From Hesseltinella vesiculosa (taxonomy: Eukaryota; Mucoromycota; Mucoromycetes; Mucorales; Cunninghamellaceae), in contig MCGT01000014.1 in NCBI GenBank assembly GCA_002104935.1, positions 186,001-250,000 on the forward strand: a stretch of 64,000 bases of DNA. Reading direction: 5' to 3'. The notes beneath the pieces were generated by a model, which made no database searches, was not told the origin of the DNA, and saw nothing but the letters and a program-made list of their open reading frames with translations. The translations under genes and the position numbers were made by a program. Below, piece after piece: positions 10,391 to 21,256 of the stretch. The stretch's first letter is position 1. The number at the start of each line of letters is the position of its first letter.

Positions 10391-11954
10391 GTGGTCGGGT
10401 CGGCCGTGGCACGCAGGCACAGTGGAAAAAATCATCGGGTTCCCACAGGGTATTTCAGGGGTTTATGAGGGTTCGTTCAGAAAACCGTCGTTTTCCCTGC
10501 AATTACCCACAAAATGCCAAGCCAACCCCTCACAGAACCTGCAATTTTGCAGGTGTTTTGACCCTCAAAATATTCTAGAAACCAATTTAATTTTGATCCC
10601 ATAATTTTTAAGTGTCCAGTGATTCCTGAAGCATGCTCTGAAATTTTTTTTCTTCCATCGGTTGGAACTTCAGTCCTCTATGGCTTACCCAAACACGAAA
10701 TACCTTTTTACTCTTTCAGATAACGACCAACTGCTTACTGCGCACTTCGGTGTAATACAAGAGAAAACCTGCTGTGCATATGCAAGAGTGATATGTAAGA
10801 GTAAGTCAAGCAGCAGTGGTGAAGGTAATGATACTGAAAATTGGCTACTATTAACAATTAGCAATTGTAAAACGCAAGAAATGGGCCAGAACCTTTCTCT
10901 AACACACCATTCAGCAAATAACTACATAATATCACGTACGCATGGCCATACTGGAACTGAAAAGCACGATGAGAAGTAGCAGCTGATATAGTAGCAGGCT
11001 GACCGCTGCTTGGAGGATAGAATATGAGTGCAAGGTGGCACAATATTTTTTACTTGAACGTGCAACTTCATGGTGAAAAAGGTATCCGGCACGCAAGGAC
11101 AGCGCATCATTGAATAGCTTGGTGAACAGTATCGAGAGTGGTGGCGACTGATTGATCGCTACTAGACGAATAAATAAAAAAGAAACGAAAGAAAATGAAT
11201 AGCTCGATGCTACAGAGCTTCTACCCTAGCATCATCCAACGCAGGGCCACTTAACACGTACCTTACAAAATGCAGGTAACTTCTTATATACACCGGCAGA
11301 GTATAGCTAAACGACATGATGTTCAGTAACAGCAGCGGAAAAGGCAGTTTGATTACCGTCAAGAGATAAAAAAAATAAGTGAATTGACAGAACGTAATCA
11401 CGCGATCAGCGAAGACCTTTCAAAATCTTTTTCATAATCCAACATACAACTTACACTGTGTAAAGAAAGTCGTGTCTTACACGAATGACCATAGTTCTTC
11501 TGAAGATCATGGTGAGCAGTAGCAAGATTATCGAAGCTTCTTGATCGTGTCAAGCGATGAAAAATAAACTGGCAAGAGCAAGAGCTTTTTTTTTAAAAAT
11601 CATACTGTACAAACCGGCACAATTTACGTAAAGGCTGGTTTCAACAATTAGCTATCTTTCAAGTGCATATTGGGTTGATGAAGAACTGAATGCTAGAGAA
11701 GATTTCATTACGAACCATAAGCAATGAGGTAAAGAAGAGAAAGAGAAAGAAGAACGCCCCACTCCGAAAAAAAAAAGGAGAGTGGGAACCAGCCAATGAA
11801 AAGTCGCGCTCCGTTTGTGAGCTCCTGAGCCGTTTTGAACGTTTTTTTTTACGGGTGAACCTGGCATGTTCGTCCGAGAACGACAGCCTTCGCATACATT
11901 TCATACAGTAAGAGCTCGCACCTGTGCAACATTCCACTTTGATATGTTTTCTGA

Positions 11955-12300
11955 GAATGTTTTAAAATTCGGGGTGAACTGATTGGAGAAAGTTCGCACT
12001 GTGATTTTTTAATCGGCTCGCCTGGGGGTCCCCTGATGAAAATGGCCGATTTTTGATTTTTTTTAGCTGGGGAATCGGAAGTGTCAAAGCGAAAGTGATC
12101 AAAAGTTGGCTGGGCAACCTTGCTCAATCGACTTGATTTTTTCAGTATCACCATCGTTCATGAATTTGCGCATTCCTTGAAATTCTGAGATCGATCAAAT
12201 CACTCAAAAGTGCTGTGCAGCGTTTGCTTTTTTTTTTCAGTTTGAAAAAAAAAATTGGATTGCCATATTCAGCTTCCGCACAGCGCCGAATGCAGTGTGC
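11955..12300 (+). repeat. Dispersed repeat family X, copy 1
   Basis: Shares an ordered set of blocks with 29235-29560 and 38170-38500: a GTGAA-TTGA start, a GGGACCCC-like block, AAATGGCCG followed by TTTT-TAGCTGGG, AAGTTGGCTG, ATCGACTTGATTTTTTCAGT and AAAAGTGCT. This copy is the most diverged. No open frame is conserved among the three. Confidence 0.65.
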
Positions 12301-12580
12301 AGGAGGGAATGTAGCGAAGCGAACCAATGACTGGACCGTCCGTTTGACTTCAAATTTAAATGATGGTGCCGGTTGTAGATGGTGAGCAGTGATGATGGAT
12401 AAAACTTTAGCTGTCATGTTCTGTCCATGGCACTCATGTGAATCAAGTGATTTTGGCACCCTAACCTTTTCTTGGGCCACATTACCCTCAAAACCTGCTG
12501 ATTTTCTCCACTGAGGGCGGATGCACCTGCTATCAACCCTCGCATGCTTCTTCAGATTTTGACGTTTTCACGCGTGTCCT

Positions 12581-13073
12581 GGCGATTTTGTTGGCAAAAT
12601 CAACTGGTTTTTTTCGTGCACAAGCTCTGGCATAACCTTTCTCTGATCAACCAATTTTGTCTCTTCCTCCGCTTACACGCTCACAGCATTGCCTAGCCAT
12701 ACCTCCTCAACCAATCACTGTACAACCCTTTTAAAACCATGATATTACCCATTCACCATGTCTCTACGTTGACATGCCACGCACTTCTTTTTACCTCTCG
12801 TCATTCGCTCACTCTACCATATTTTCTATTGACCTTTGCTTTCCAAATCGGGAATTATATGTAAGCTTTCCATGTACTATTTCACAGATCGTTGGAAGTC
12901 GCTGATGTATGACAGTGGGAAAGGGCTAGACGACTCAGTTAATTCAGCTATGCTGCGGAGTGACCATCAAACCATCCTGTCCCAACCCACGCTCATAAAA
13001 AAACGGGTTTTTTGAAGAATGAATGGCACACTTTTTTTATTTGTTTGCAAGTGAAGGGCAATGGATAAGAAAT
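12581..13073. other. Intergenic, 3' side of the transporter gene
   Basis: A/T-rich sequence between the inverted-repeat segment and the stop codon of the minus-strand transporter. Nothing recognised. Confidence 0.4.
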
Positions 13074-15052
13074 TCACACAGGAATGAAACTCCAAACAGT
13101 GCCCAGGAAGGAGAGGACGAAACAGATCAGCAACAAGCTACAGTTGAGACAGAGCTCGGTAAATGTCATGGAGTCTCTATAGAGCTTGATGTAGCAAATG
13201 ACTGGAAAGATCACGGAAATACCATAACTAAATAAAGATCCCAACAAAGCCTAAACGCAGATGGAAAAAAGGGTAAGGAATTGATTTTTTTTCAAACTGC
13301 CAGTTTCATCACACTTACAATGACGTGGTCAAACCCAGGAATGACAATGGCAATGGCGAGAGTTATTGCACTTAAAATAATTCGACCAAGGATGGTGACT
13401 GGGGTGTAATACCAAGGAGTTTTGATGTCTTTGTCGCCACCAGCAGATTGACATCGGCCTTGGAGCCATATTTCAAACGACACCGTGATGGGGTTCAGCA
13501 TGAGACCATATTTTGCAATAGGCATCAAGAGGATGATATAGGAGGCCCCTTGATTGATCCAGACTGTGTAGCCGGGCGTAGCAGCCAGATTCTCAGTAAT
13601 CTACCCAAAAAAGGGAATGTTAGCTCTTCCCCCTCTCATATAGCATGCAACAGTTCATAGTGACAAGCCCGCCTTTTTTAAAGCCCATCTTTTCTTTGTC
13701 ACATGGAGAAAGGGTTACCTCCTGCATGGTGGTGCGTCCAAACATAAGGTAGCCAGAGAAAGAGATGGCCAGGTATAGAGCAAAAGTGAAGAGGTACGTG
13801 ATATCGACGACCTTGCCAAATTGTTTAGGTTGGGCCATGTCGCGGTAGATCGAGGGAAAGACGGCGGCACCCGAATAAATGGCCATGAATAGACCAAAGC
13901 TGAGGGGAAGGGTGGATAGAGTGGCAGTTGGCCAAAGGTCCGTTGGCATCGGGTCCCACAGACTGCCGGGTTGACTTTTTTTGGAAAACCCATCGTAGGT
14001 GACCAAGACGATCAGACAAGTGCTGCTGATCACACCGATGAGGCTGGTGTAGGCAAGCTTGCTGATGGGTAAAAATAAAGTAGGCGTCAACACTATAAAG
14101 GAAATGAACCTTGCCATGGTCTGTGACATATCGAAGCAGGTCTGTAACCCATCCGAAAGAAGGATAATAATGGCTACACTGGAGCAACAACGAAAAAAAA
14201 AAAAAAAGAGATGAGGGGTGGTTTTTACCCTTGGTTTTTTTTTCTTACCCCACTGTGATCAGTTCCAACATGAACACAGAGCTAATGATATTTCTACCTC
14301 GCTCACCAAAAGCAGCAGCACCCATATCTCCATATGTCTGGTTCGCCTCGGCAGGAGCAACATCCAAGCAGCGAGCAAGAACTTTGGCAGCATAGTTGGT
14401 GCTGACGGTGCAAAAACCAAATATCACCATTCCAGCCACCCAACCACTGTACCGCATAGCCAGTGGCAGTGCCAAAGCGCTGATCCCCACCAATACGTTT
14501 ACGGAATTAAAGACGGATTGGGCTACTGACGACCTAGGACTGGCGCCGGCGGGGGTGAATTCGTCTCGAAAGATCATGCTGCCCACTGTGGTGTGTCTTG
14601 ACAGTACGGGGAAAAATGATAGCCCATCTGATGACATTAAGCTCTCAGTTTCCAACGCTCTATGGAGAAAATAAAAAGTGTTAGGTTAAATGTAAAACAG
14701 TGTCAGTGCCCCCTTTTTTTCGTGTCACAAACCTTGATTTTCCGTCTTCTAACCGTGAAGGGTCGTGCCAGTCTTTACTTGAGGTGTCGTTAGTTGGCTG
14801 GGAAGTGGAGTGGCGAGACAAAACGGAAAGGTTGTCAGCCATGTAGAGAGCAGAGGTGCGAGCATAGGAGCCAGCGAAGTTGCGAAGTGAAGAAGGTCCA
14901 ACGGTATGGTAGCTGTCGGTGGTGATGGAATTGGATAGACCAAGAAAATCAAATGTGGTGTTTTCAGATCGAGGCGTTTCGACGGGGCCATCACCTGTGC
15001 TTCCATACGTGGCTAAATATGAAGGATGGCTGTTAGTAGGTGCACGTTGCAT
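13074..15052 (-). CDS. Vacuolar-type amino acid transporter, AAAP family (549 aa)
   Basis: Five exons keep frame: 14733-15052, 14249-14659, 13719-14178, 13319-13600 and 13074-13250. The start is the ATG at 15052 (MQRAPTNSHPSYLATYG). A long polar N-terminus of about 150 residues, rich in Ser and Thr, precedes the transporter core, which is typical of Avt1-like proteins. The first membrane segment carries SVFNSVNVLVGISALALPLA, the AAAP/Avt1 signature, followed by the GWVAG segment. Later segments include LPLSFGLFMAIYSGAAVFPS and, across the last splice junction, a PGFDHVIALLGSLFSYG-type stretch with a CYIKLYRD loop typical of the family. Expected role: proton-coupled amino acid exchange at the vacuole; substrate cannot be told. 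A second AAAP gene of different subtype lies at 54.0-55.9 kb. Confidence 0.88.
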
Positions 15053-16299
15053 TGGCAAAATCGGAAATGCGCTTCAAAAAAAAGAAGATAGAGAAAAAAA
15101 AAATGGGAAGGAAATAATGGAAGAAAAATAAAAACAGGCTATTTATATAAAGGTATTTTTTTTTTTTGCAACTGAGGGGAAGATAGTGACAGTATCAAGA
15201 TGACAGGAAAGAACTTGCATAAACGAGGTGGGTAATCTCAGTTGTTTCCAGTTGTAATCATTCCCAATTTTGGTTCCAAACCATCTTATCCCCGTATTTG
15301 TCATGTCACCAAAAGGTTTTATCTTTTATATACAAAAAACGACGACGGTGCAAGGCTGTTTCGTGTTGATGGGAGAATGTCTGAGGCAATTAAAAAAGGA
15401 AAAACACCTCATCCAACTAGTCAAAGACCATAGCAACCCTCTCCTATTTTAACGTTCCCTCGTACCTTTTTTTTTCGACTTTTTTCTTGTGTCACACGAC
15501 GTTGGTCACGAGCGCCCTGCAAAAACAACCTGCCAGAGCATCCCTTGGAGGTCAAGGAAGGAAAATTAGAATGGATGATATGAATGAAATGAATTTTTCC
15601 ATACAATGACGTCCAAATGAGAGCAAAAAAAAATAAAAATAAAAATAAAAATAAAAATAAAAGCCAAGTGGATCAAATAAAGTTGTTCATTCAAAAATCC
15701 CATCCAATCGAGGATGATGATGTCATTTTTTGAGTCTTCGGGCCCTGAATATTGTTCTCCCCCAGAAGGGTGAAAACCAAGAGTTTTTCTTTTGTGTTCT
15801 CGAATAATCAAGCTGATTGAATCAGCCTTTTAAGCCATCTTGCCACTTACTGATCACTCATTACCATCTGAAAGAAGAAAGACAAAGAAAGAATTTGGTA
15901 GGGCTAGACATGGTTAATGTCAGAACAAAAATATTGAATAAGTCTTGGGGGCGGGACCTGGATTCATTTTTCTTTTTCTTTCTGTTTCCAGCCCTTTTTT
16001 TTTTTTTTGAGTCTTCGTTTTTGTTCTTTGGTTGATTTTCTGTTTGATTATCTCCTTTAGGACATCGTTAAAGGTAATCCATCAAGAAAATAGGTTAGAC
16101 TGGATTAATTTCTGTTAGAAAATGGCGAAGTCAAAAAGTGATGGCCTGTTGAAAGTTCACTTTTCTAAGACTTTTTTTGTTATCTAGATTTTTATTCAGT
16201 TTGTCGATTTGGTTTGGTTTACTCTGTTCATTGATTCTATCCTTCACCATCAGTACCTCTACTGGACACTTGCATTACTCTTTTATTACGAATACAGCC
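15053..16299. promoter_or_regulatory. Divergent promoter region, transporter and bZIP
   Basis: About 1.25 kb between two divergent starts. It contains a (AAAAT)n microsatellite at 15624-15662 and long pyrimidine tracts before the bZIP start. No further gene was seen. Confidence 0.45.
15624..15662. repeat. (AAAAT)n microsatellite
   Basis: A run of AAAAT units after a short A tract, about 39 nt long, in the divergent promoter region. Confidence 0.9.
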
Positions 16300-18078
16300 A
16301 TGGACCCAAAATCAGTCCTTGTTGAAAATGCAGCCAGTGTCAACGGTAAGTTTTGTATCCCCCTAATTTTTTTTTTCCTTTTTGTTTCAGTTTGACCTTG
16401 GAGGGAAAAATAAAAGAACGTTTGTATTGATTGTTCTTACCCTTTCCTTCGCTTTTGAAAGTAGTGACGACAGAACAGCTACCATCCAATGTCGATAGTC
16501 AGCCTCCGTCATCGTTGTATCAGGTTTCCAACAGTCCTCCTATGGCTGTCTTACCGTTGAACTCTAGTGCTAAACTAGACCAGGAACCCAACCCTTTTGA
16601 ACAAAGCTTCTCCAGCGTGTCTAAGCAATCCCTTTCACCTGAGCCTGTCACCTTGAAAATCGAAGCTGTTGATCGCTCGTCATCCAGAAAATCTAAAGAT
16701 GTTCCGCCTTCATCTTCTTCCTCCGTCTCAGTGTCCACTGCTTCCACCGCCTCCAGCACAGCTACATCAGAACCCTTGAAGCTACCTCCTGTGGCCGCTA
16801 TGACCAGCCCCAACCCAATCCCGGTCATGAGTAGTGTGCCCAAAGACATTGCTAACCAATATGCATGGGATTCCCTTCGTGCTGGCCCTTTGTCTCCGTC
16901 TATGCTTCAGCGACCAGCCAATCCTGAGGACTTTGCTTTCACAAGCATGAATCCAACCAACTCTCTTTTATCCTATCAATCTACTGGTAAGTATACTTAA
17001 AAAGTGTGAGAGTGACAAACAATCAGGAACACAGAATGTGTAACCTTTTTTTTATGTAGATTACCAATCATCGTCGTATCCTGCCCAACAAGGTAAAAAA
17101 AAAAAAAAAAAAAAAGAATGCAAGGACCCTGCTAAAGAGAAGTCGGGAATGAGGATGGGTAATTTACCTTTTTTTTTTTACGGGGATTTAGCCAATTACG
17201 GATCCAGCCGATATCAAGCGCCTACCAGTAACCCTTTACCTAAATACCAACCTGAAAAACAATCACCCTTGACAAGAAAGTCGTCCAATGCTTCGACGAC
17301 CTCGACCTTGGATCAACAAGAAACAACACCGTCGACTGCCCCCCGACGCACCAGCACCAATGCAGTCACTGGCCAGCGAAGGAAAAAGGACGCGGCCAAG
17401 CCATCTGATGAAGACAAGATCGACAGCATGGATGACCTCGACGAAGCCACTGACAGCAAGAAACGACGCACAGATGATGAAGATGAAAAGCGACGTAACT
17501 TTTTGGAGCGCAACCGCCTGGCGGCTCTGAAATGTCGACAACGCAAAAAACAGTGGCTCAGCAACCTGCAGGCCAAAGTGGAATTCCTTACCAGTGACAA
17601 CGAGCGTCTGCAGATGGAAACGAATGCTATGCGCGAAGAAATCATGCATCTCAAGGCTCTTTTGATGCAACACAAAGACTGCCCTGTGTCCCAAGCCAAC
17701 GGTTTCCCAACCGATCTCTTGACCAACGCCAACGCCACACCTAACAAATTGTCAACACATCCTACGCCTGGCATGTCACATCCGCCGCACCCACATCACC
17801 ACCATCCAGGCACCTTGTTACATCCTGCTCCTACCGCTACTCTGTCTCCTACCAATGCTCCCTCATCCACGCCTGTTTCCATGGCTTCAATGTATACCTC
17901 CACCAACCCTCCCCCAACTGTTGCTCCTCCATCACAACCACCACAAGCCACCCTCCCGCCTGTTCAACGTCTCCCTGTCGCCACCACCTCCACCATGAAT
18001 ATGGTCATGGTCCCTCCACATGTCCCTGCCACTGCTTCATCCACCATGGTTTCATCATCAGGTGTATTGCAATTTTAA
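16300..18078 (+). CDS. Atf1/CREB-type bZIP transcription factor (496 aa)
   Basis: Four exons keep frame: 16300-16345, 16462-16986, 17060-17092 and 17192-18078. The bZIP domain spans about residues 301-365, with basic region ERNRLAALKCRQRKKQW and a leucine zipper ending HKDCPV, which is the signature of the Atf1/AtfA/ATF2 subgroup. Near the N-terminus EPNPFEQSFS matches the osmotic-stress (OSA) motif of fungal Atf1 proteins. The rest is Ser/Pro/Thr-rich, as expected for a MAPK-regulated activator, and the C-terminal third is His/Pro-rich. In ascomycetes this factor is a target of the Sty1/Hog1 MAPK; that a Ssk2-like MAPKKK lies 3 kb away is noted separately. No intron interrupts the bZIP. Confidence 0.92.
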
Positions 18079-19175
18079 AAAAAAAAATAAAAACGGTTTT
18101 TATGCATCTTTAAACTGGGCCATGCCTGTTTTTTTTTTTGACACATCGCATGAAGCAGTCTCTTTGCATTTGTTTTCGATGAGCGAGAAAGGCATGCAAC
18201 TGAAACAGATTCATTCTTTGGTGCTATTTCAAAACAAAATCGATCGCTGAGAGGAGAAAATGGGAATCTGCGGGAGAGGAGTCGCGTAGAACGTTCATCA
18301 TAGAAAAAATGGATCGGACATGTAATTGGCATTGGACAAACAAAACCGCAGAAGACGTACTTATCATTTTAAACAGCCAAAGCGCGCAGCATGCATCGAA
18401 TTCAATTTTGCATTGTCTAAAAAAAAATAGCTACGCACATGTCTTGCAGAAATAAAATAGCAGGGCATAAACACGGTTGACAATGGAACGTTCAAAAAAA
18501 GTGACAGAGCCAAGTGATATCACTAACGAAACGGTGCACTGCCAAGTAATAATAAAATAATAAACAACGATCTTGTCATGCATTTAATGAATTTTTCCTT
18601 ATCCCTTGAGTTAAAATGTCACACCAACGCCCCAAGTAAAAAAAAAAAAAATAAGCAAGGTTTTTTATGCTTGCACGACGTCGATCCCTTTTTTCAACAA
18701 CAGTCCTGTAGGAAGATGTTTCTTTTTCTTTGCTGACGCAGTGCATACGAAATGTGATTTGATACGGAAAAATAAAAATAAAAAAAAACAAGGGGGAGAG
18801 GTTGGCAAATGAAAGGGGGAATCCAAAGAGAAAAAAAAAGCTGAGAGGGATCCAGGAGAACCTGCCGAAAAAAAATGAGAGGAAATAAAGGGAGGCAGGT
18901 AGGGGTGAAATAAACCCACCTAAAAAAGATCATTGACGACGTTTCCATTTTGGAAACCTTGGAAAAATACAATCGAAGCCAACACTTCGTTGGTCAATTA
19001 ATGTAAGCAATGCCTACTGTAAAAAAAAGGGGACCACTCGCCTCCCCCCAAAAAAAAATCCTATAAATTAGGACAGGCCCTTTTTTCCAGGTCATTTTTT
19101 GACCTTTTTTCTTTCTTTTCTTTTTCACGCTTTTTGACACTTGTTTTTATTGTTCTCACATAAAAAAAATTCAAC
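18079..19175. other. Intergenic with 3' end of bZIP and promoter of PDK-like gene
   Basis: About 1.1 kb of A/T-rich sequence with several poly-A and poly-T tracts. Pyrimidine-rich sequence precedes the ATG at 19176. No gene seen. Confidence 0.4.
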
Positions 19176-20886
19176 ATGGTTCACCAACATATCATGAACG
19201 TCTTACCTAAGCGACTGATCAGCAGTTTATGGGCTCGACAAGAAACCCGTATCTCTGTAAGTGTTGAGCAAAAAAAAAAAAAAAAAAAAAAAGTCCGCTG
19301 TGGAACCAACCTCGACCCTTTTAGCTGTCCAACCTTGTCCATGCCAACAATCATAAAGAGCATACGCCCGTAGCAACATCTGCCTCATTTTTGTGCAACG
19401 AGCTGCCGGTACGCTATACACATATTCTTCGATTACTGTCATCACTCAACAACGACACTCTCAACACCCCATTAATTCGACATGTAGCTCACCGATATCT
19501 ACAGGACGTATGCACTATGCTTCAGCCTTCACTGCAGCACACTTCACCTCGTGCCTTTAGTCAAACCGTCAAACGCCTTCGCAAACGCCAGGCATCCAGT
19601 CTTATCCGTCTGCGTTATGCTCTCACCTCTTCCACCACCGCTACACCACAGTCAGTCACGCTCATGGATCATATCAATGCTATTGGTCTAGGCATTCATT
19701 TCCTTTTAGGTAATTTTTCTTTTTTTTTTTTTTTTTTTTTTGCATTTCCCTCGGTCCATACACTGACAGGAGGATATGCATGAAATTTCTCTCTCGAAAA
19801 AAAAAATGGCTAGTTCCTCGTTGATCCAGCTGAACTCCTTATCCAAAAAGACTATTCTTTTTTATGCTCATCCCTGAGCTGCTCCCCCTATTTTATTTCT
19901 ATCCTTCATGCCAAGACTAAAACTCCTTTTGCTAACTCATTTTTTCTTTCATAGATCAACATGTTTCTTGGCATATTCATGAACCCAATAAGGCACAAAT
20001 GATCTCCCCTTTGGAAATTGCCCAGCAAGCCATCCATGACGCCCGACGCTATTGTGGAGACACGTTTGGTTCCTCGGACATCGTTCCCAAAGTCACTATC
20101 AAAGAAAGTCAAGCAGAGCACCCCCTTGAACTGACCCATATTCCCAGCGTGCTTCACCGGCTGATCTATGAAATGACCCTGCTGTCGCTTCAAACCCAGC
20201 TTCATCACGACGCCCACCAACAACGACTACCCCAAGGCCCTTGGTGGCAAAAATACATGAACAAGATGGGCTTGCACACCCGCTCCAGCACTACTGACAT
20301 GTGCTTGGATGTATTTGGGGGTCCAACCAGCATCGGCTTCCGTCTGACCAGCGCTGCTCCTCTCACCCATCGCGATTTACAACATGACATTCCCCGGGAC
20401 CCCATGGGCCTGCCGACCTGTGGTTCCATCCTACGCCAAGTCAACCAAATGGATACCCTTGGCCGCAAGGCAATCAATACCCATGGCGAGCTTGTTGCCT
20501 CGGATCCCAACCATGATCTGCATGAACAAAAAGCTGAGGACGATCACCTGGAATGGCAGCTGTGGTCAGGCTGGCGCATGGCCAAAACCCTCGCTGGTCA
20601 TTTCGGCGGAAATCTCGACATCGTGTCGGCTGAAGGACTCGGGTCCACCATGTACCTAGCATTGGACCGTGACACCCAAATATTAGAACGGTACCCAGCC
20701 ATCCTGCCTAGTCGGTCACTTTCTCATCAACGTTATGCATCCTCCCATCTTGCCATGCAACATGCCTCTTCACAATTGAATGCCTTTTTATGTGCCATCT
20801 CGGATCAATCCTCCCTACCTGCCACTCTATCGCCCCCTATCCACCGTCACGCTGTCTCCTTGACAGCCGCCGTTGGCAATGCTTAA
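19176..20886 (+). CDS. PDK/BCKDK-like protein with degenerate ATP site (465 aa)
   Basis: Exons are 19176-19256, 19325-19709 and 19955-20886. The N-terminus (MVHQHIMNVLPKRLISSLW) looks like a mitochondrial presequence. The regulatory-domain part is recognisable: ELPVRYTHILRLLSSL, IGLGIHFLLDQHVSW and ISPLEIAQQAIHDARRYC, followed by IVPKV. The GHKL part keeps the last glycine box region (GWRMAKTLAGHFGGNLDI followed by SAEGLGSTMYLAL). However, the N-box, normally HLxxxLFELLKNAMR, reads VLHRLIYEMTLLSLQ: the Glu is kept but Lys and the Mg-binding Asn are gone. The DxGGG box is also absent. The protein is therefore probably a pseudokinase that may regulate a true PDK or the dehydrogenase complex. 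A polyadenylation-type AATAAA is at about 20998. Confidence 0.8.
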
Positions 20887-21256
20887 TTTTCTCATGTACA
20901 TTTTTACGCCTTTTATTATTATTTTTTCCTCTTCACAATCTAAGCATCCCCATATATTACTTGACAACATACCTTTTTTTCCCTATGCATACATCACAAT
21001 AAATCTCTGTTCACAAACAAAATAAACATTATACAAACAAAAAGTGCACGTGCATGCATGGGCATCCATGGCTGGCTGGCTAAAAAAAAACGCATGGCGT
21101 TCCCTCATGCGACCCAACAATCCTCAAAACAAAAGTACTGTTTTTTTAAAAAAAAAAAAAATACTATTTTTTAATTACAGAAATAAGATAGAATACAAGA
21201 GCAAATAAATAAAATATACACATTTTTTTTTCTGAAAGGGAAAGGAGAGAAAGGGC
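20887..21256. other. Convergent 3' intergenic region
   Basis: About 370 bp, A/T-rich, between converging stop codons. Contains candidate AATAAA signals and a CATGCATGGGCATCCATGGC-type low-complexity stretch. No gene. Confidence 0.5.

Larger units (their letters stand above)
9993..12580. mobile_element. 2.6 kb segment bounded by about 70-nt inverted repeats
   Basis: Positions 9993-10063 and the reverse complement of about 12507-12583 match over roughly 70 nt with a few differences. The shared core includes ACGCGTGAAAA, CGTCAAAATCTGAAGAAGC and AGCAGGTGCATCC. This is the arrangement of terminal inverted repeats of a DNA transposon or of a composite foldback element. No transposase frame is recognisable inside, so it would be non-autonomous or dead. 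It contains the 317-nt palindrome at 10074-10390 and one copy of another dispersed repeat at 11955-12300. Target-site duplications were not established. Confidence 0.5.
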
